Source: Lepidodermella squamata (taxonomy: Eukaryota; Gastrotricha). From it: DNA of 64,000 nucleotides. Both the position numbers and the translations under genes were made by a program. The stretch spans positions 248,001 to 312,000 of the forward strand of contig JBLDXI010000029.1 in NCBI GenBank assembly GCA_047495785.1, read 5' to 3'. How positions within the stretch are numbered: the first letter of the stretch is position 1; each line of letters opens with the position of its first letter. This document shows, one piece after another, positions 22,259 to 33,600 of this stretch. A model generated the notes under the pieces. That model was not told the origin of the DNA. It made no database searches and saw nothing but the letters and a program-made list of their open reading frames with translations.

Positions 22259-23593
22259 TTATTGCTGAAAAATTGCAACAAAAATTAAGAATGGTACCAG
22301 CCATTTTTGCGTGATGTAAGTTCTTTGCCCGAACTCGCTACACGATGATTCGAGCTGGTAAGCTTCGAGCTGATACGGCGGTGAGGTAGTGAAGAATAGT
22401 GTTTTGTTGTGATAGACCATCCGATCGGCTTTAAAGCCTTTAATCACAAACTCCCCACTGGATTTGTCCATGGCCGATAGCGAGTTACAAGCTCGAGAGA
22501 AGACGTAGTCGTTGATCACGATAACTCGATCTCGATAAGACGAGCCTTTCCAGTAACAAAAATAAGTCGCTACGACTTGTCCATCAGAATTTCTCACAAC
22601 AACAACAGCATTGTTCCGAGCACTGACTAAATAGGTGTAGGTGCCATCTGTGCCCCAACTTTCGTTATTCTCCAGGATTTTATCCGATCGCCACAGCTCG
22701 ACCTGTCGATTGATTGCTATTCCATGCAGATTGACCATGCAATCGCTGGCCCATAACAGACTGCAGGTGTAACTTGTGGCAATTGCGATTTCATTTGATA
22801 TAACAGGCGACCACCAAAACATGTCTGCGCCCAATTCATCGGACGATTGGAACGTAAACGACCACAGCTCGTCGCCAGAAACAGGGTCCAGTTCAGCTAG
22901 TCGATACGGCAAGGAGATAAAAAGCCTCCGCTTTTGATAAACCGTAGCTGAGTACGTTGTATTGGGACTAAAATCTGCCGTGAAAATCGGTTTTAACGTC
23001 GGTAGCTCATAAGCTATGATTTCATTGGCCCGCCCAGTGTAAACGACCCCCAATTCATCAATATTTGAGTTTGAAAATCCTATATTAGATGGGCCTGTTT
23101 TACCGTGTAAGTAGGTTCTCGCGGTTATCACTTTAAGTTGATTGATGTCTATCACTAAATTGACCTCATAATTCGAAGCATCGCCCCGTATGAAGATGTA
23201 AAATCTGTCGTCTCGGCCCTTTGCAACAATAGGCGTGCTGATAGTCGAGAAGTATCCGTATGGCTGATTTTTGAATAAAGGAATCGATTTCTTCAACTGG
23301 CCACTTTTTTCGTCGATCGCATGGAGTAGGCCGAGCTTGTCCGCGTAGAATACCAGTCCTGCGTAGATTATAGGTAGCGATTCAAGGCAAAGAGATTCAG
23401 GCATTGCGTGGGTCCATAACTGTTTCGGCCGTTTAAGCCGTGGTCCTAGTGTTTCGTTTTTGAAACCAGTGTGACCTGCGTCACCATCGAAATGCGTCCA
23501 AGGCCCGTCGTAGATTTTCCGCGAATCCGAAACCAAACATGCACCGAACGAGGTCAATAGGCTTGAGTGGATAAGTGTTGGAAAAACAAACAT
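22259..23593 (-). CDS. Secreted PQQ-like beta-propeller protein, possibly GPI-anchored
   Basis: Single exon of 444 codons. The first about 20 residues are hydrophobic and look like a signal peptide. The body repeats the pattern of eight-bladed quinoprotein/BamB-like propellers: FYADKLGLLHAIDEKSGQL, RLAELDPVSGDELWSF, VNLHGIAINRQVELWRSD, VVVVRNSDGQVVATY, each a beta-sheet with a W/LD-x-x-x-G element. The C-terminus ends in a hydrophobic run (WLVPFLIFVAIF) with no charged tail, which suits a GPI-anchor signal or a tail anchor. No enzyme active site is recognised, so this may be a binding protein. Lone intronless gene next to the intronless GH17 gene on the same strand. Fold assignment moderate, function unknown. 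Confidence 0.7.
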   Translation of the reverse strand: MFVFPTLIHSSLLTSFGACLVSDSRKIYDGPWTHFDGDAGHTGFKNETLGPRLKRPKQLWTHAMPESLCLESLPIIYAGLVFYADKLGLLHAIDEKSGQLKKSIPLFKNQPYGYFSTISTPIVAKGRDDRFYIFIRGDASNYEVNLVIDINQLKVITARTYLHGKTGPSNIGFSNSNIDELGVVYTGRANEIIAYELPTLKPIFTADFSPNTTYSATVYQKRRLFISLPYRLAELDPVSGDELWSFTFQSSDELGADMFWWSPVISNEIAIATSYTCSLLWASDCMVNLHGIAINRQVELWRSDKILENNESWGTDGTYTYLVSARNNAVVVVRNSDGQVVATYFCYWKGSSYRDRVIVINDYVFSRACNSLSAMDKSSGEFVIKGFKADRMVYHNKTLFFTTSPPYQLEAYQLESSCSEFGQRTYITQKWLVPFLIFVAIFQQ

Positions 23594-24307
23594 TTATAGT
23601 TTAATGTCGAATGATGTGTGTTTTACACGAGAAGTGGGCGATGAGGAATTGTTATAAGCTAAAGAGGGCGCCTCGCGACATGGAGTATTGCGTACCGGAA
23701 CGATGAAGTGGTTTTGTTCTCTATGCGCTAGTAGATCGATACTAATTCGAGAAGGTTTTCGCATCCTTTTTCGCGTTATTTCCCCAGGGCTTCCTTGCTC
23801 TAAGTATGCTTATTCCATATTTTCATTTAAGGGAGTATCTTAATTCATCCCTCAAGAAACCCAATCAACATATTAATTTTTAATGTGTCTGCTTATGCAA
23901 TAGGAGCATTTCTGCTTCCTGCTCCCGAATAAGCTGTTTGAGGTAATACCATCTGAAAATTGAAGCAACGCGTTGTCAGTGGAGTTAATGTCATGCATTT
24001 ATTATTTGTGATCAGGTCGAGCAAGTCAGAAGGCTGTGTCCCAGTCTTTCAGATATCGCATTCTGCCCTGCCCTATTTCTTACCTTTTCTATTACTAAAT
24101 TGTTTACATAGTTTCCTTTTTATGCTTTCAAGTGAGAAGATAAGCCAATGATTTATGATTATGTAGGCATCCTACTTTACTCTTTCATCAGCTTGCGTTC
24201 TGATTTCCAGACCATTCAAAGACGCCTTTTGACTTGGATAGATGAATAGTCTGCATCTGGCAATTAAACGCGTCAAATCGCACTGAAAGCAACCGCTTAA
24301 CGATTTA
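23594..24307. other. Spacer between the divergent propeller gene and G8
   Basis: About 700 bp separating a minus-strand and a plus-strand start codon, so both promoters should be here. A 63-codon frame at 23960-24151 is not supported by any feature. Confidence 0.4.
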
Positions 24308-25482
24308 ATGCAATCCCAGTGCATTAGAGGTGGTATGGCGACAACTCAAGATTTCTTATCGCGGCTACTCGAAAAAGTCAACGTCGTAGTCGTTAGCCTT
24401 CGAGAAGCATCACCAACACCCAGTGATGTCAATGTCGAGAGCATAGCGAATTCTTTCGAGGACTTGGCGTCGAGCGTCAAAATTTTCCATAGCATCCATC
24501 GAAAAAGATTAAAGGAGCAAAACATATTCGAAGCCTATTTCGAACTTCAAGGCTGCTTGATCAAGATGCGATCTACGCTAAAACGACATCTAAAGGAAGG
24601 ATTGAGTGGTTCTCAGAGGTAAACATATCGTTAGCGGCGCGCCAAAACAACCACTTAGATGATTCATTCGATCGTACTTGAAGTCGCCGAACGTAATGAT
24701 AAAGTACGATAGGCCATTTGAGCACTGATTTTTTTCTACTCTCGATCGTACTATCCATATAAAATCTATAAATAGTAAAGTGGTTGTTTTGGCGCGCCGC
24801 TAACGATATTGAGCTATCAAACATTTGGTCTATATCGAGTGTATTCAGGGAGAAGTTTCGATCCAAATCGCTGTATCTATCAGCGATTTTCTGTCAAATG
24901 TATGAGAAGCTGAGAGACTTCCACGACGAGTTAGCTATGTCTCTTTTGCCGAACTCTGAGTTCTACATCTTTACGAAAAGAATCCATGACATTTTCGATA
25001 CGGCAGTTGTGTCTCTGGCTAGTTTCAGCTTTTACCTAGGCTATGATTCTCTAAGGGCTAGAAATGGCGGGGACCTGCCGCCGTTATCGGTCGAGGCACT
25101 GCCGGAGTCGGATCCCACCGAAGAATTGCCACCCGCCCCGAGCTTGCAGCGAATCAATGTTCTCTATCGCCCTATTTGCATCTCGATCCGACGCATGCCT
25201 CTGCCGAAATGCCGAGTCGACCCAGTATGGACACCTAGCGAGCCTGTTTCTCAGTTTAAAAGATCGTCATCTTTCTCGCTAATCGGTGGTAAAGCGTTCA
25301 ATGAAGGATTCATGGAGATTAATTCGCAGCCGAAACCATTTGGACCGGTAAGGTCCAAACCACCGAAACACGGCTTGGCAATCTACCGAGCCAAGGAAGT
25401 TCAAAGGGCATATGGAAATCGACAGGAGAAACTTGTTCTACCGCCGATTTCGCGTGATGTGAACCTTGTTGCGCAACAGTAA
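24308..25482 (+). CDS. G8: unrecognised two-exon protein, helical N-terminal half
   Basis: Exons 24308-24618 and 24849-25482; 314 residues. The donor CAG-AG/GTAAAC joins the acceptor TATTCAG to keep one frame. An in-frame ATG at 24335 is an equally good start. The first about 190 residues look mostly alpha-helical and mildly charged, with no signal peptide or membrane segment. After that comes a Pro-rich stretch (about 200-235) and a basic, probably disordered C-terminus. I recognise no domain. The intron carries a 185 bp inverted-repeat element. Both coding parts look like real protein in composition, and the joint is phase-consistent, so I believe the gene but cannot assign a role. Confidence 0.6.
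24625..24809. mobile_element. 185 bp MITE with 32 bp perfect terminal inverted repeats in G8 intron
   Basis: Left arm 24625-24656 and right arm 24778-24809 are perfect reverse complements, starting ATATCGTTAGCGGCGCGCC. TA just inside each end may be the target duplication, which would put the true end at TCGTTAGCGG. The arms are GC-rich while the 120 bp core is AT-rich and non-coding. Confidence 0.8.
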
Positions 25483-26270
25483 CTAAATAAATTAGCTAAA
25501 CATTGGTTTTAGCTATTGACATATTGAATATTCAGTCATATTACTTTAGGTTGAATTGTACTTTCCAATTCGCTGAATTCGGCTACGCATATTTACAAAA
25601 GTTTTGTTGACTCCCATAACTAGCAGGTTGTTGACTTCCGGTGATCGATAAAAGCACTGGGTAGCGCCACAACAATGCCCTCGGCGCTGCTTAATTTGCC
25701 GGCTCGCATTCATTGTATAGCTAAATTTGATTACTCACACACTCACAGTTACTGGCTAATGAATATTTGCTGTATAATTTGTCGAATCAAATATTGAGTT
25801 CTTTCCTTAGTAACCGTTGCTTCCTGTTGCCATGGCTACTTATTAATTGATGCAGAAAGTCACAACGTCGTACTCATTCTAGAAGTATAACAGTGACGAG
25901 CTCTGAGTGAGGAATGAGCTCCGCGTTCTGTATTTCGGCATCCAGTCGGTTGTTAGAGCTCGGGCGGCGAGATAAACTTTAAGGGCACTTAGTATATTAT
26001 AGCCAAAGGTAAGGCTATAGGCTATAGGCTTTGGGGATCACTCAATACCACCTTCCTTCTTTCGGCATAACGAACTCTCCCATATCAAATCTACACTCCT
26101 AGATATTCCCTCTATCCCCGCTTTGGACCGGAATACTCTAAAACTTTCCTTTGAATTCTGTCGCTGGAAACTAATATTTGCCGGATTGGAGTAATTTTGG
26201 GTCTGTTAATCCACCGCATTGATACAGCATCACTTTCCACATCCATAGGACGATTTTCTATATTATTAAC
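25483..26270. other. Spacer between G8 and G9
   Basis: Non-coding as far as I can see. A short tandem GGCTATA repeat lies near 26012-26035. Confidence 0.45.
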
Positions 26271-27518
26271 ATGATCGAGGATCAATGTAAATGCCTTCAG
26301 GTTTTCTCGATTACAATCCGATCAATCAACCTCATTTCAGCAGTCGTGACGCTTTTTCTATTATGCTGGGCGCTCTTTACCTTCCATTTGGTTTCCTATT
26401 GCATGAAGTCATGTGACCAGCGTTTTCTACCGGCTTTGCAAAAGCCAAGCTGGAACACATTTGACAGCCTTATTGCGAATAGCTCACGAAAATCAGAGAT
26501 CGAAACTGATTTTCCAATATTTCTCGGCCAAAGGAACGAATCAGCCGACCCGCAGCCTTGGATCCTTGCCCTATCAACAATCTGCACTTTGGACTGCAAG
26601 AAAACAATGCTCAAACTTCAGTGGCCTGTCATCATGTCCATTTTCCACGTCTGCCTCATTCTGAAGTTGCTTAGGAAAACTTCCTATCGCGAAAAAGAAG
26701 AATACGCCTTCGTAACACTGTGCTACGTCTTTGATCTGCTCTTACAATGCGTTAGCTTGAGCCAATTGATAACCCATTTCAGGTATAATCAGGAAAACAA
26801 GCCTGAACTCAAGTATGCAGTCTTATTTTCCTCAAAATTACTACCTGATTACAATCAAGTTATTCTACTTGTTTTACCTGCTTCTGTTGTCTCAATGCTT
26901 TCGAATTTGCTACAAGCTGTGCTAGACCAATTCAATCCAGTGACTGAAAAACAAGTTGATTCGACAAGAAAACTTGTCTACCGCTTCAGAATTCTCCATA
27001 CCCATGCTTCGTCTCAACTGATTTGGTTCGTAAACAGCATTTCAGCCCTTGCTAATTGCTACCTCAATCTCTGGATGTGGTTCAGGTCATACGGTCTCAA
27101 CGACGATAGCTTCACGCAAATTACAATTATACTAGCCTTTTCTCAATGCGTGATATGTTTTGGTTACATGCCATCTTCAAATCGTTACAAAAGCTCGAGA
27201 CAAGAAAAAATCGCCTGGATTCTGTTCATTTGTCAATCGGCGCTGCTTAGTGGGATAATCACGTGGTCGTTGGTTGTTGAGACTTGTTATGACTTGAAGA
27301 AGCCTGTTTTCGCTGCGGTATCCTTACTGCTACTTCTAGCAGACTTTAGCAGCCGCTCAACGCCTTGTGACTGTGGCGGTGATAATGCTGAGAATCTTTC
27401 TATAGACGAAGGCAAGTTCGACGAAGTTTGGGTCGAAGATGTCAATCGTAAAGCCAGCATTATTGTAATTGAAGTAACTGAAGAAGCAAAGGAAAGGCCT
27501 TTTGAAACTCACGTTTGA
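26271..27518 (+). CDS. G9: unrecognised multi-pass membrane protein
   Basis: Single exon of 415 codons. Hydrophobic segments at about residues 18-42, 115-136, 145-168, 193-220, 250-270, 280-296, 312-332 and 340-356 suggest about eight membrane helices. A Cys-containing soluble loop (about 43-112) lies between the first two, and an acidic tail follows the last. There is a Cys-rich CKCLQVF at the N-terminus. I recognise no transporter or receptor signature. The weak resemblance in layout to XK-related or serpentine proteins is not enough to name it. It could be one remaining exon of a longer gene, but the frame has a clean ATG and stop. Confidence 0.6.
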   Translation: MIEDQCKCLQVFSITIRSINLISAVVTLFLLCWALFTFHLVSYCMKSCDQRFLPALQKPSWNTFDSLIANSSRKSEIETDFPIFLGQRNESADPQPWILALSTICTLDCKKTMLKLQWPVIMSIFHVCLILKLLRKTSYREKEEYAFVTLCYVFDLLLQCVSLSQLITHFRYNQENKPELKYAVLFSSKLLPDYNQVILLVLPASVVSMLSNLLQAVLDQFNPVTEKQVDSTRKLVYRFRILHTHASSQLIWFVNSISALANCYLNLWMWFRSYGLNDDSFTQITIILAFSQCVICFGYMPSSNRYKSSRQEKIAWILFICQSALLSGIITWSLVVETCYDLKKPVFAAVSLLLLLADFSSRSTPCDCGGDNAENLSIDEGKFDEVWVEDVNRKASIIVIEVTEEAKERPFETHV

Positions 27519-27727
27519 ATATAAATAAACCTGCTTCAACATCGAAGGTTGAAAGGTACATTTGTTACCCTAATGTATAATTTCGATAAAAGAAGCTATC
27601 TGGAAAAATTGGAACAAGACCAGTTTAAAATAGCACAACAGAAACGTATTACGAGCAATTTTAATGTGGTTTTTGTAATAAATAAGTTTTCAACTGCATA
27701 GAGCCATTTAATAACAGTTCTTATAGC

Positions 27728-29778
27728 TCAAGGTCCACATATTTCCGGATACAACCCAGCACAGTCCTGCTTGTCCGCACCTCTGCTAACCAGCAGCCTA
27801 GCCACACTGGCATGGCCGTAGCGAGTCGCATATGTCAAGGCCCGCCATCGGTTATCAGCTTGAGCGTTCTTGTCAGCGCCTCGATCTAGCAGCAGCCGAA
27901 CCACGCTAGTATAACCACGATACGCCGCCCAGATAAGCGCAGTGAACCCGCTGGAATCTCGCAAATCAACGTAGTCCCGCACCTTACCATCCGTAGCGTT
28001 GAGAATCAGCTCGATTGTTGCCAAATAATCGCTTGAATTTCCAGATTTAGCTGCGACAATCAACGGAGTTGCACCAGTTGCGTCCTCTGATTCCAGATCA
28101 AAATTGGCCTGATTTATGAGATAGCGAACTGTTTGCGAACGTCCTTTAGCAGCAGCGGCAAACAGCTCCTGAATATTGCTCTTACCACTTTCAGGCGGAA
28201 TTTCGATCATGGAACAGTTGAACTCATCGCTGCCGTCCACTTAAAAAAAGAGACTTGAGAACTTCCTTGAATTCTGGGGGAATAACATTTTCTTACCACA
28301 TTGCTTGAGGTGGTCGCATTGATTTTTGACCGGGATACAACCTGACTGGTTCCCACATTCAAAAAGCCTAGGCCCGCCACAGGATTCTATGTATGGCGTT
28401 GAAGCTGGAACGCAGACATCGACATCACTATTGATGCGCCCATCGTGGCTCAACCAAGCGCCGTCTAGTCTGCATTGCAGGGTGGCTAATTCCAAACTAG
28501 CATTGTTGCCCCTTGGCCTGAATCCATCCAAGCAGCGAATGTACAAAACCTGGTCGACAGCAGCCAATGGGGACATCGTTGTCAATGGGAAGTCATCGGA
28601 ATCATCCTCCATCGTTTCAAACGTAAAAAAGCCGTTGTCTATGCTGGGCACGACGCATCGAATCGGCATTTTTGCCCGTTTTACGCATTGCCCGGGGACT
28701 GACCACGTTGCGCTGCTCAAACACGTTACAGATGCATTACCTTTCAATTGATATCCAGCTCGACACGTCAAATTTCGATATGAACCAATTTTTGCCATTG
28801 AATCTTCGTCGTAGCTCAGAAAAATTCCATTGTCAACAACAGGCAATGTCCCACAAGATGACGGTGCTGCTGGAACCGCCGGAGCAGGATCTGTCGAATA
28901 ACTACCTAGTCTGGGAATTTGTAATCGCAACCATGGCAACGCGACGCAAATTTTGCTGAAGATCACGCTCAAACACTGATCTGGGTTAGCAAACGACGCG
29001 ATGCCAAATAGCAAACTGCCATTTTTTCCCTGGCAAACTGTTGGGGATCCGTGCTTCTCGAAGCCACAATCTGTTTCATTGGCCTGTTCAGACGTTGCAC
29101 AAAACGTATTTCGCTTCGATAGCGCATCAAACGTTGAATTGAAGCATTCAGACAAATCATCGCGAATTTCAATATTTTTAGCGATTGGGCTTGTAAATTG
29201 GGATCTGTTGTCAAATTTATTGCAAAATTCTGGTTTTTGGCACTGTGCCAAAGTTGGGATCTGTATTGGATTCAGGTAAGGGTGGCTTATAGATGGCTTG
29301 ATTGGCGTTGGAAGGCGGATTAGAGCGAAATCGAAGTGGTAAATGCCGAATATACTAGAAGTAACGAATTGAGGGTGAACGTAGATTCGGGTTGATTTTA
29401 GCTCGAAAACACCAGACAAGCGGCTTATAGGATCGTCCTCGGGTTCATTTTGTAACAAGACACTATTAATAGCTGGTTGGTGAACTGAAATTGCGTAAGC
29501 TGTACTTCCCCTTACCTTTTGGCTGAATCCATGGTATCCAAGTCGGAGTTCGGGTTGAAAGTGCGCACACAATGAGCTGCAGTCACGACCCATTCCGGAT
29601 CGATCAAAGTTCCGATGCAAACAGTGATGAAGTCATTCGGAAAATAAACTGTCAGACGCAGAGTTGATGTTTTGTTGATGGTTTGTCGAGGCTTGTCGAT
29701 GGTTGAATTTTCCAAAGCATTTCCGAACGAAAAGCACGTGAAGCAAAGCCAGGTGAGATTGAATAGGAACGAATTCAT
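27728..29778 (-). CDS. G10: secreted serine protease homologue fused to sushi, LDLa and ankyrin repeats
   Basis: Exons on the minus strand: 29778-29516, 29462-28297, 28239-27728; 646 residues. Signal peptide 1-21, then a trypsin-like domain (about 33-280) with TAAHC (His69) and FDFALI (Asp about 132). The usual GDSGGP reads GKNGSL, so the catalytic Ser is Asn (about 235) and the domain should be inactive. Two sushi modules (about 291-430) follow, then an LDLa module split by a phase 1 intron (CIPVKNQCDHLKQC / VDGSDEFNC), and four ankyrin repeats ending GADKQDC...C. The second-exon acceptor ATTAATAG was chosen because it is the one that keeps the frame. The C-terminal half is a paralog of G1. 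Inactive protease homologues act as cofactors or regulators in insect immune cascades; that role here is only an analogy. Confidence 0.85.
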
Positions 29779-30630
29779 TTTACTTGTTTATTATTGCATT
29801 TTCTCAAATAGCCTGATAGCAAGTACTTAGTCCAGCGGCGTAGCCTGGTGAAATAATTGGCACCTTGTCGAGATTTGTTTGGAACTATGTAACATGATGC
29901 GCAGTGCATAATATTGTAATATCAATATTGCCACAAAGAACGTAGTAGTTATCACGTTCTTTTTCTAAGACAAATATTTGTAGTTATTGGATTTTTCCTG
30001 AGAAAGAAGGTGTATCGGTCAAGAAATAAATGTGTAATTAGTTTTCAATAGTTGTGCATTCAATAACTTTGAGGGTCAAGGTAATCATTTTAGTATAAAG
30101 CCCCGAAGAAATACTCATTAAAACGTTAACTGCCAACCTACTGTGAGATCCGATATTTGGATCCAAATCTTGGAGCTGTCAAATGCTCTTTAATTGAAGT
30201 TCAAAGACGCGCCGAAGGGCAAAACTCTTGACGGGGAAATGTAGGCCATGTCTCAGGGATGCTGGCGACACCAAATTCATGGCTCAAAACATCATGGATT
30301 GCGCAGGAATCAATTTGAAAAAACTGTGAAACATTTGGATTAGAGCCAGGAGTCAGACCATAGAATCGGAGCCAATTATTAGACCCAGATTGTGGCGCAG
30401 CAATCAAAAAATTTACAGGTTAATCATCATTTTTCTCAAGTTGATGGTTACTACTTCAATGGGCAATAGGCGATGTGTTGTTTGCATGTTTCACTCAAAT
30501 TCGCCATGTGTTACAGCTAAATCAACAGTGTTGCGTTTGCCGACCGGTTTTAACACAAGAAAAGGATGAATTCGAATGAAAGCTTGGATGAAGTAACACT
30601 ATCTTCCGAAAACTCTCAAAATTCTCCTGT
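29779..30630. other. Spacer between the divergent genes G10 and G11
   Basis: Must contain both promoters. A 68-codon minus-strand frame at 30201-30407 (contains SHEFGVASIPETWP) has protein-like composition and might be a gene remnant, but no splice partner is seen. Confidence 0.4.
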
Positions 30631-33600
30631 ATGATGAAATACTTCATTTCAGGCAGCACTATATGCTGTCTGCTTGCAATTATATGGCAGGCCGATGCTG
30701 TGGTTAGCAGGAATTTCGCCACGTAAGTCCCTCTTTATAATAAAATGCACAAATATTCCACATGAAGATAGATTCGGACTTCAGAGAAAATTCTAATTCA
30801 ATCTCAGTTAGGAAGTGCAATTAATACTCTGAATTCTGAGCATTCGATAAAAAACTATCATGCTTTCAAGTATTTAATTTAAAATTTAATGCTAATTGAA
30901 GTTCACAAACATAATTATTATTAAAAAATCTCAATTAATGCTTTTTTAACCAACGTTCATCGAGTTTAACTGCTTTAGATCCGGACCTCGATTATCGACC
31001 ATAAATTGGAGAAAGTTGCATGGTTTACGCTTGCCAGCTGATCAGCTTTATGAATTGAAGCAAGAATACTCACCGGAACAGTTGAAAACGGAACGAGATT
31101 CCAATGGCGACAGTGTTCTTCACAAAGCAGCAGATCGCGGAGCTCTTAAAATCTTGAAATACCTTATAAACGACCTTGAAATGGACGTCAACGAGCGCAA
31201 CAACCTCGGCGAATCGCCTCTTCATTTCGCAGCCGCTAGAGACAGCTTTGAAATCATCGATGAACTGCTAAAGTTTTCGTTTATCGAATCAAAAGACAAC
31301 CAAGGCGAAACTCCGTTGTTCTACGCCGCCAGATCGAACTCTGTTGGAGCGTTGGACGTCGTGAAGCACCTTTTGCAGGCTGGAGCTGATCCTCAAGCTC
31401 AAGATGACAATGGTCGATACGTTTTCTTTTCGACGAACAATACGAAAATCGCTGAGTTGTTGATGAAAGCAACGAAGAAAACAGATGGTGGGGCGACAGG
31501 ACGACTTGCCAAGTCTAAAACACTGTCAACTTCGCACTTGTTGGCTGCGGATGGCAGAATCGAAATATTTCACACCGACCTGTATCTTGTTGCATTTAAC
31601 GAATCAGCTATTGATAGCTTTAACGAAACAGCGCTTTGTTATGCTGTAAGGAACGGTCATTGTAATACATTCCTACGGAGGCTTTTCACGATGAAGATAT
31701 CAACGCGAGGTTTGATCAATTCGACACGATGCTGGTACAAGGAGAAGAATGATCGGTTCGTGTCGCAGCGCGTTAATGGTTCGCTGCTTCATCTGGCGGC
31801 GTTCCTTCAAAACGGAGACTGCGTCAAGTTTTTGATGGAGTTTGGTGCTGATGCTTCCTCTGTCGATTCTCAAGGGGGCAGCGTTTTCCACGCAATAGCC
31901 ATGCGATCGGTAGACAACTCAGGTATAGAATTAAACAAATGAACAAATGAACAAATGAAAATGTTTTATTTTACGTCCACCTTCGGCTAAAAGTGATGGT
32001 AATATATATACAAGCCTTACCCGTGAGGGTTTAGGGGACGGCGGACGGCTGACGACGAGAGATCAGCTTCAGGAACAGTCGCGAACAATCTGCTTTTTCC
32101 CATGAATTCATAATTTTCTAGAATTTTTCTAGAATTATAGAATTAAACATGATACTTATACAATTTATCAAAATTTGCTCGCAACATTTCATTTCGCTAA
32201 TGTTGCTCAATTTCGAAGAGGCCATGCGTTATAAGCTTTATGGAATTTTGTATGATCTCGAATTTTCACATTACCTCTTATCACTGAAGCTTCTTTTTCT
32301 GTTTTAGATGCTCGTCAGATCTTGACCACTCTGGCCAGCAAGGCCTACAACGTGACGACACTCAAAGATGGCAATGGAAAGTCGCCATTTTTACTCGCTG
32401 TGCAAAACCGAGCTGAAAATTTAGCTGTGGCATTGATGGCAATTTCTCCTGATGTGACTGGTGAAAGCCTGTTGTCCGGGAATACAGCCCTTCATCTGGC
32501 AATATCCGGAAATATGTCAACGGATTTTCTATCCCAAATCGTCGAAAGCGATGTCATTGACCTCGGAGCAGTGAACAAAGCCGGACAAACTGCGTTACAC
32601 CTCGCTGTTTTGTACCAACGGCTGGAAGTAGTTAAAGCTCTCGTTTCGAAATCAAATCGCATCGCGACGTTGAAAGACAATTTTGGTCGTTCGCCGCTAC
32701 ATTGGGCAGTTGGATGCTCTGATTTGAAGCTGGCAATAGCCGAAGAACTTCTGCAAAGCCTAGCCCTGGATCCGTCGCTGCTAACAAAAGCTCAGCATCA
32801 AAAAGATTCGGCCGGTTTAACGATGCTGTCTCTTGCGGTTGAACGAAACTGCCCGACCCTTGTCGAGATGCTTCTTGATAAATTCGCCGCGCCATGTTTC
32901 GGCACTCTGGGTGGAATTGATTTGATGTCATGGGCAGAGATAAATGGCCTTCAAGAAATCAAAGATATCATGGATAAATTCGGAACTTGCGCCTCGTTCT
33001 CCAAAGATCCCGTCCTTTTAGGTGAGAACGGCTGGTTTTCTAACTCATCTCGAAATGAATTCTTCATTATGTGATTTCTTCTCTCAGTGTTATGGTTAAT
33101 TTCAGTTATGTTTGCTTATTAAATCTATGTCAATTTTTGCAACTTTAGACAAGCCTCACTCAGTGCCACATGGTAAAATTGTATTCACGACGGACGATGC
33201 TGACTCCCAAGACTCCTCAATTGGTCGCATCGAGTGTGATTCTGGCTACTCGTTGGTTGGCTCTGATTTTGTTGGCTTAGACGCAGAGTTGAAAGACTGG
33301 AAGGTTGACGGCCGGTGTTTCGAGACCTGCGATGAGGAGGGAATCGTTGTAGATAATGGCGCGATCAAAAGCCAAAGCCCGAATACAGTGGGCACCATTG
33401 TCGAGATTGAATGCTTTGAAGGATATGAATTGATTGGACGTAACGCTGCAGTTTGTCAAGCTGGGGGCAAGTGGTCGAAACCGGGCCGCTGCGAATCAGG
33501 TATTCAGATACGATTTTTTAGTGAAATCTACTTAGTTTTACCTGTTTAGAGAATTGCGTGGCACCGGAAGAAAAGAATGGGGTCATCGTGGTTCTGAAAT

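Noticed and set aside
30201-30407. 68-codon minus-strand frame with protein-like composition
   Set aside because: Could be a gene remnant, but no promoter, splice site or homologous module could be identified.
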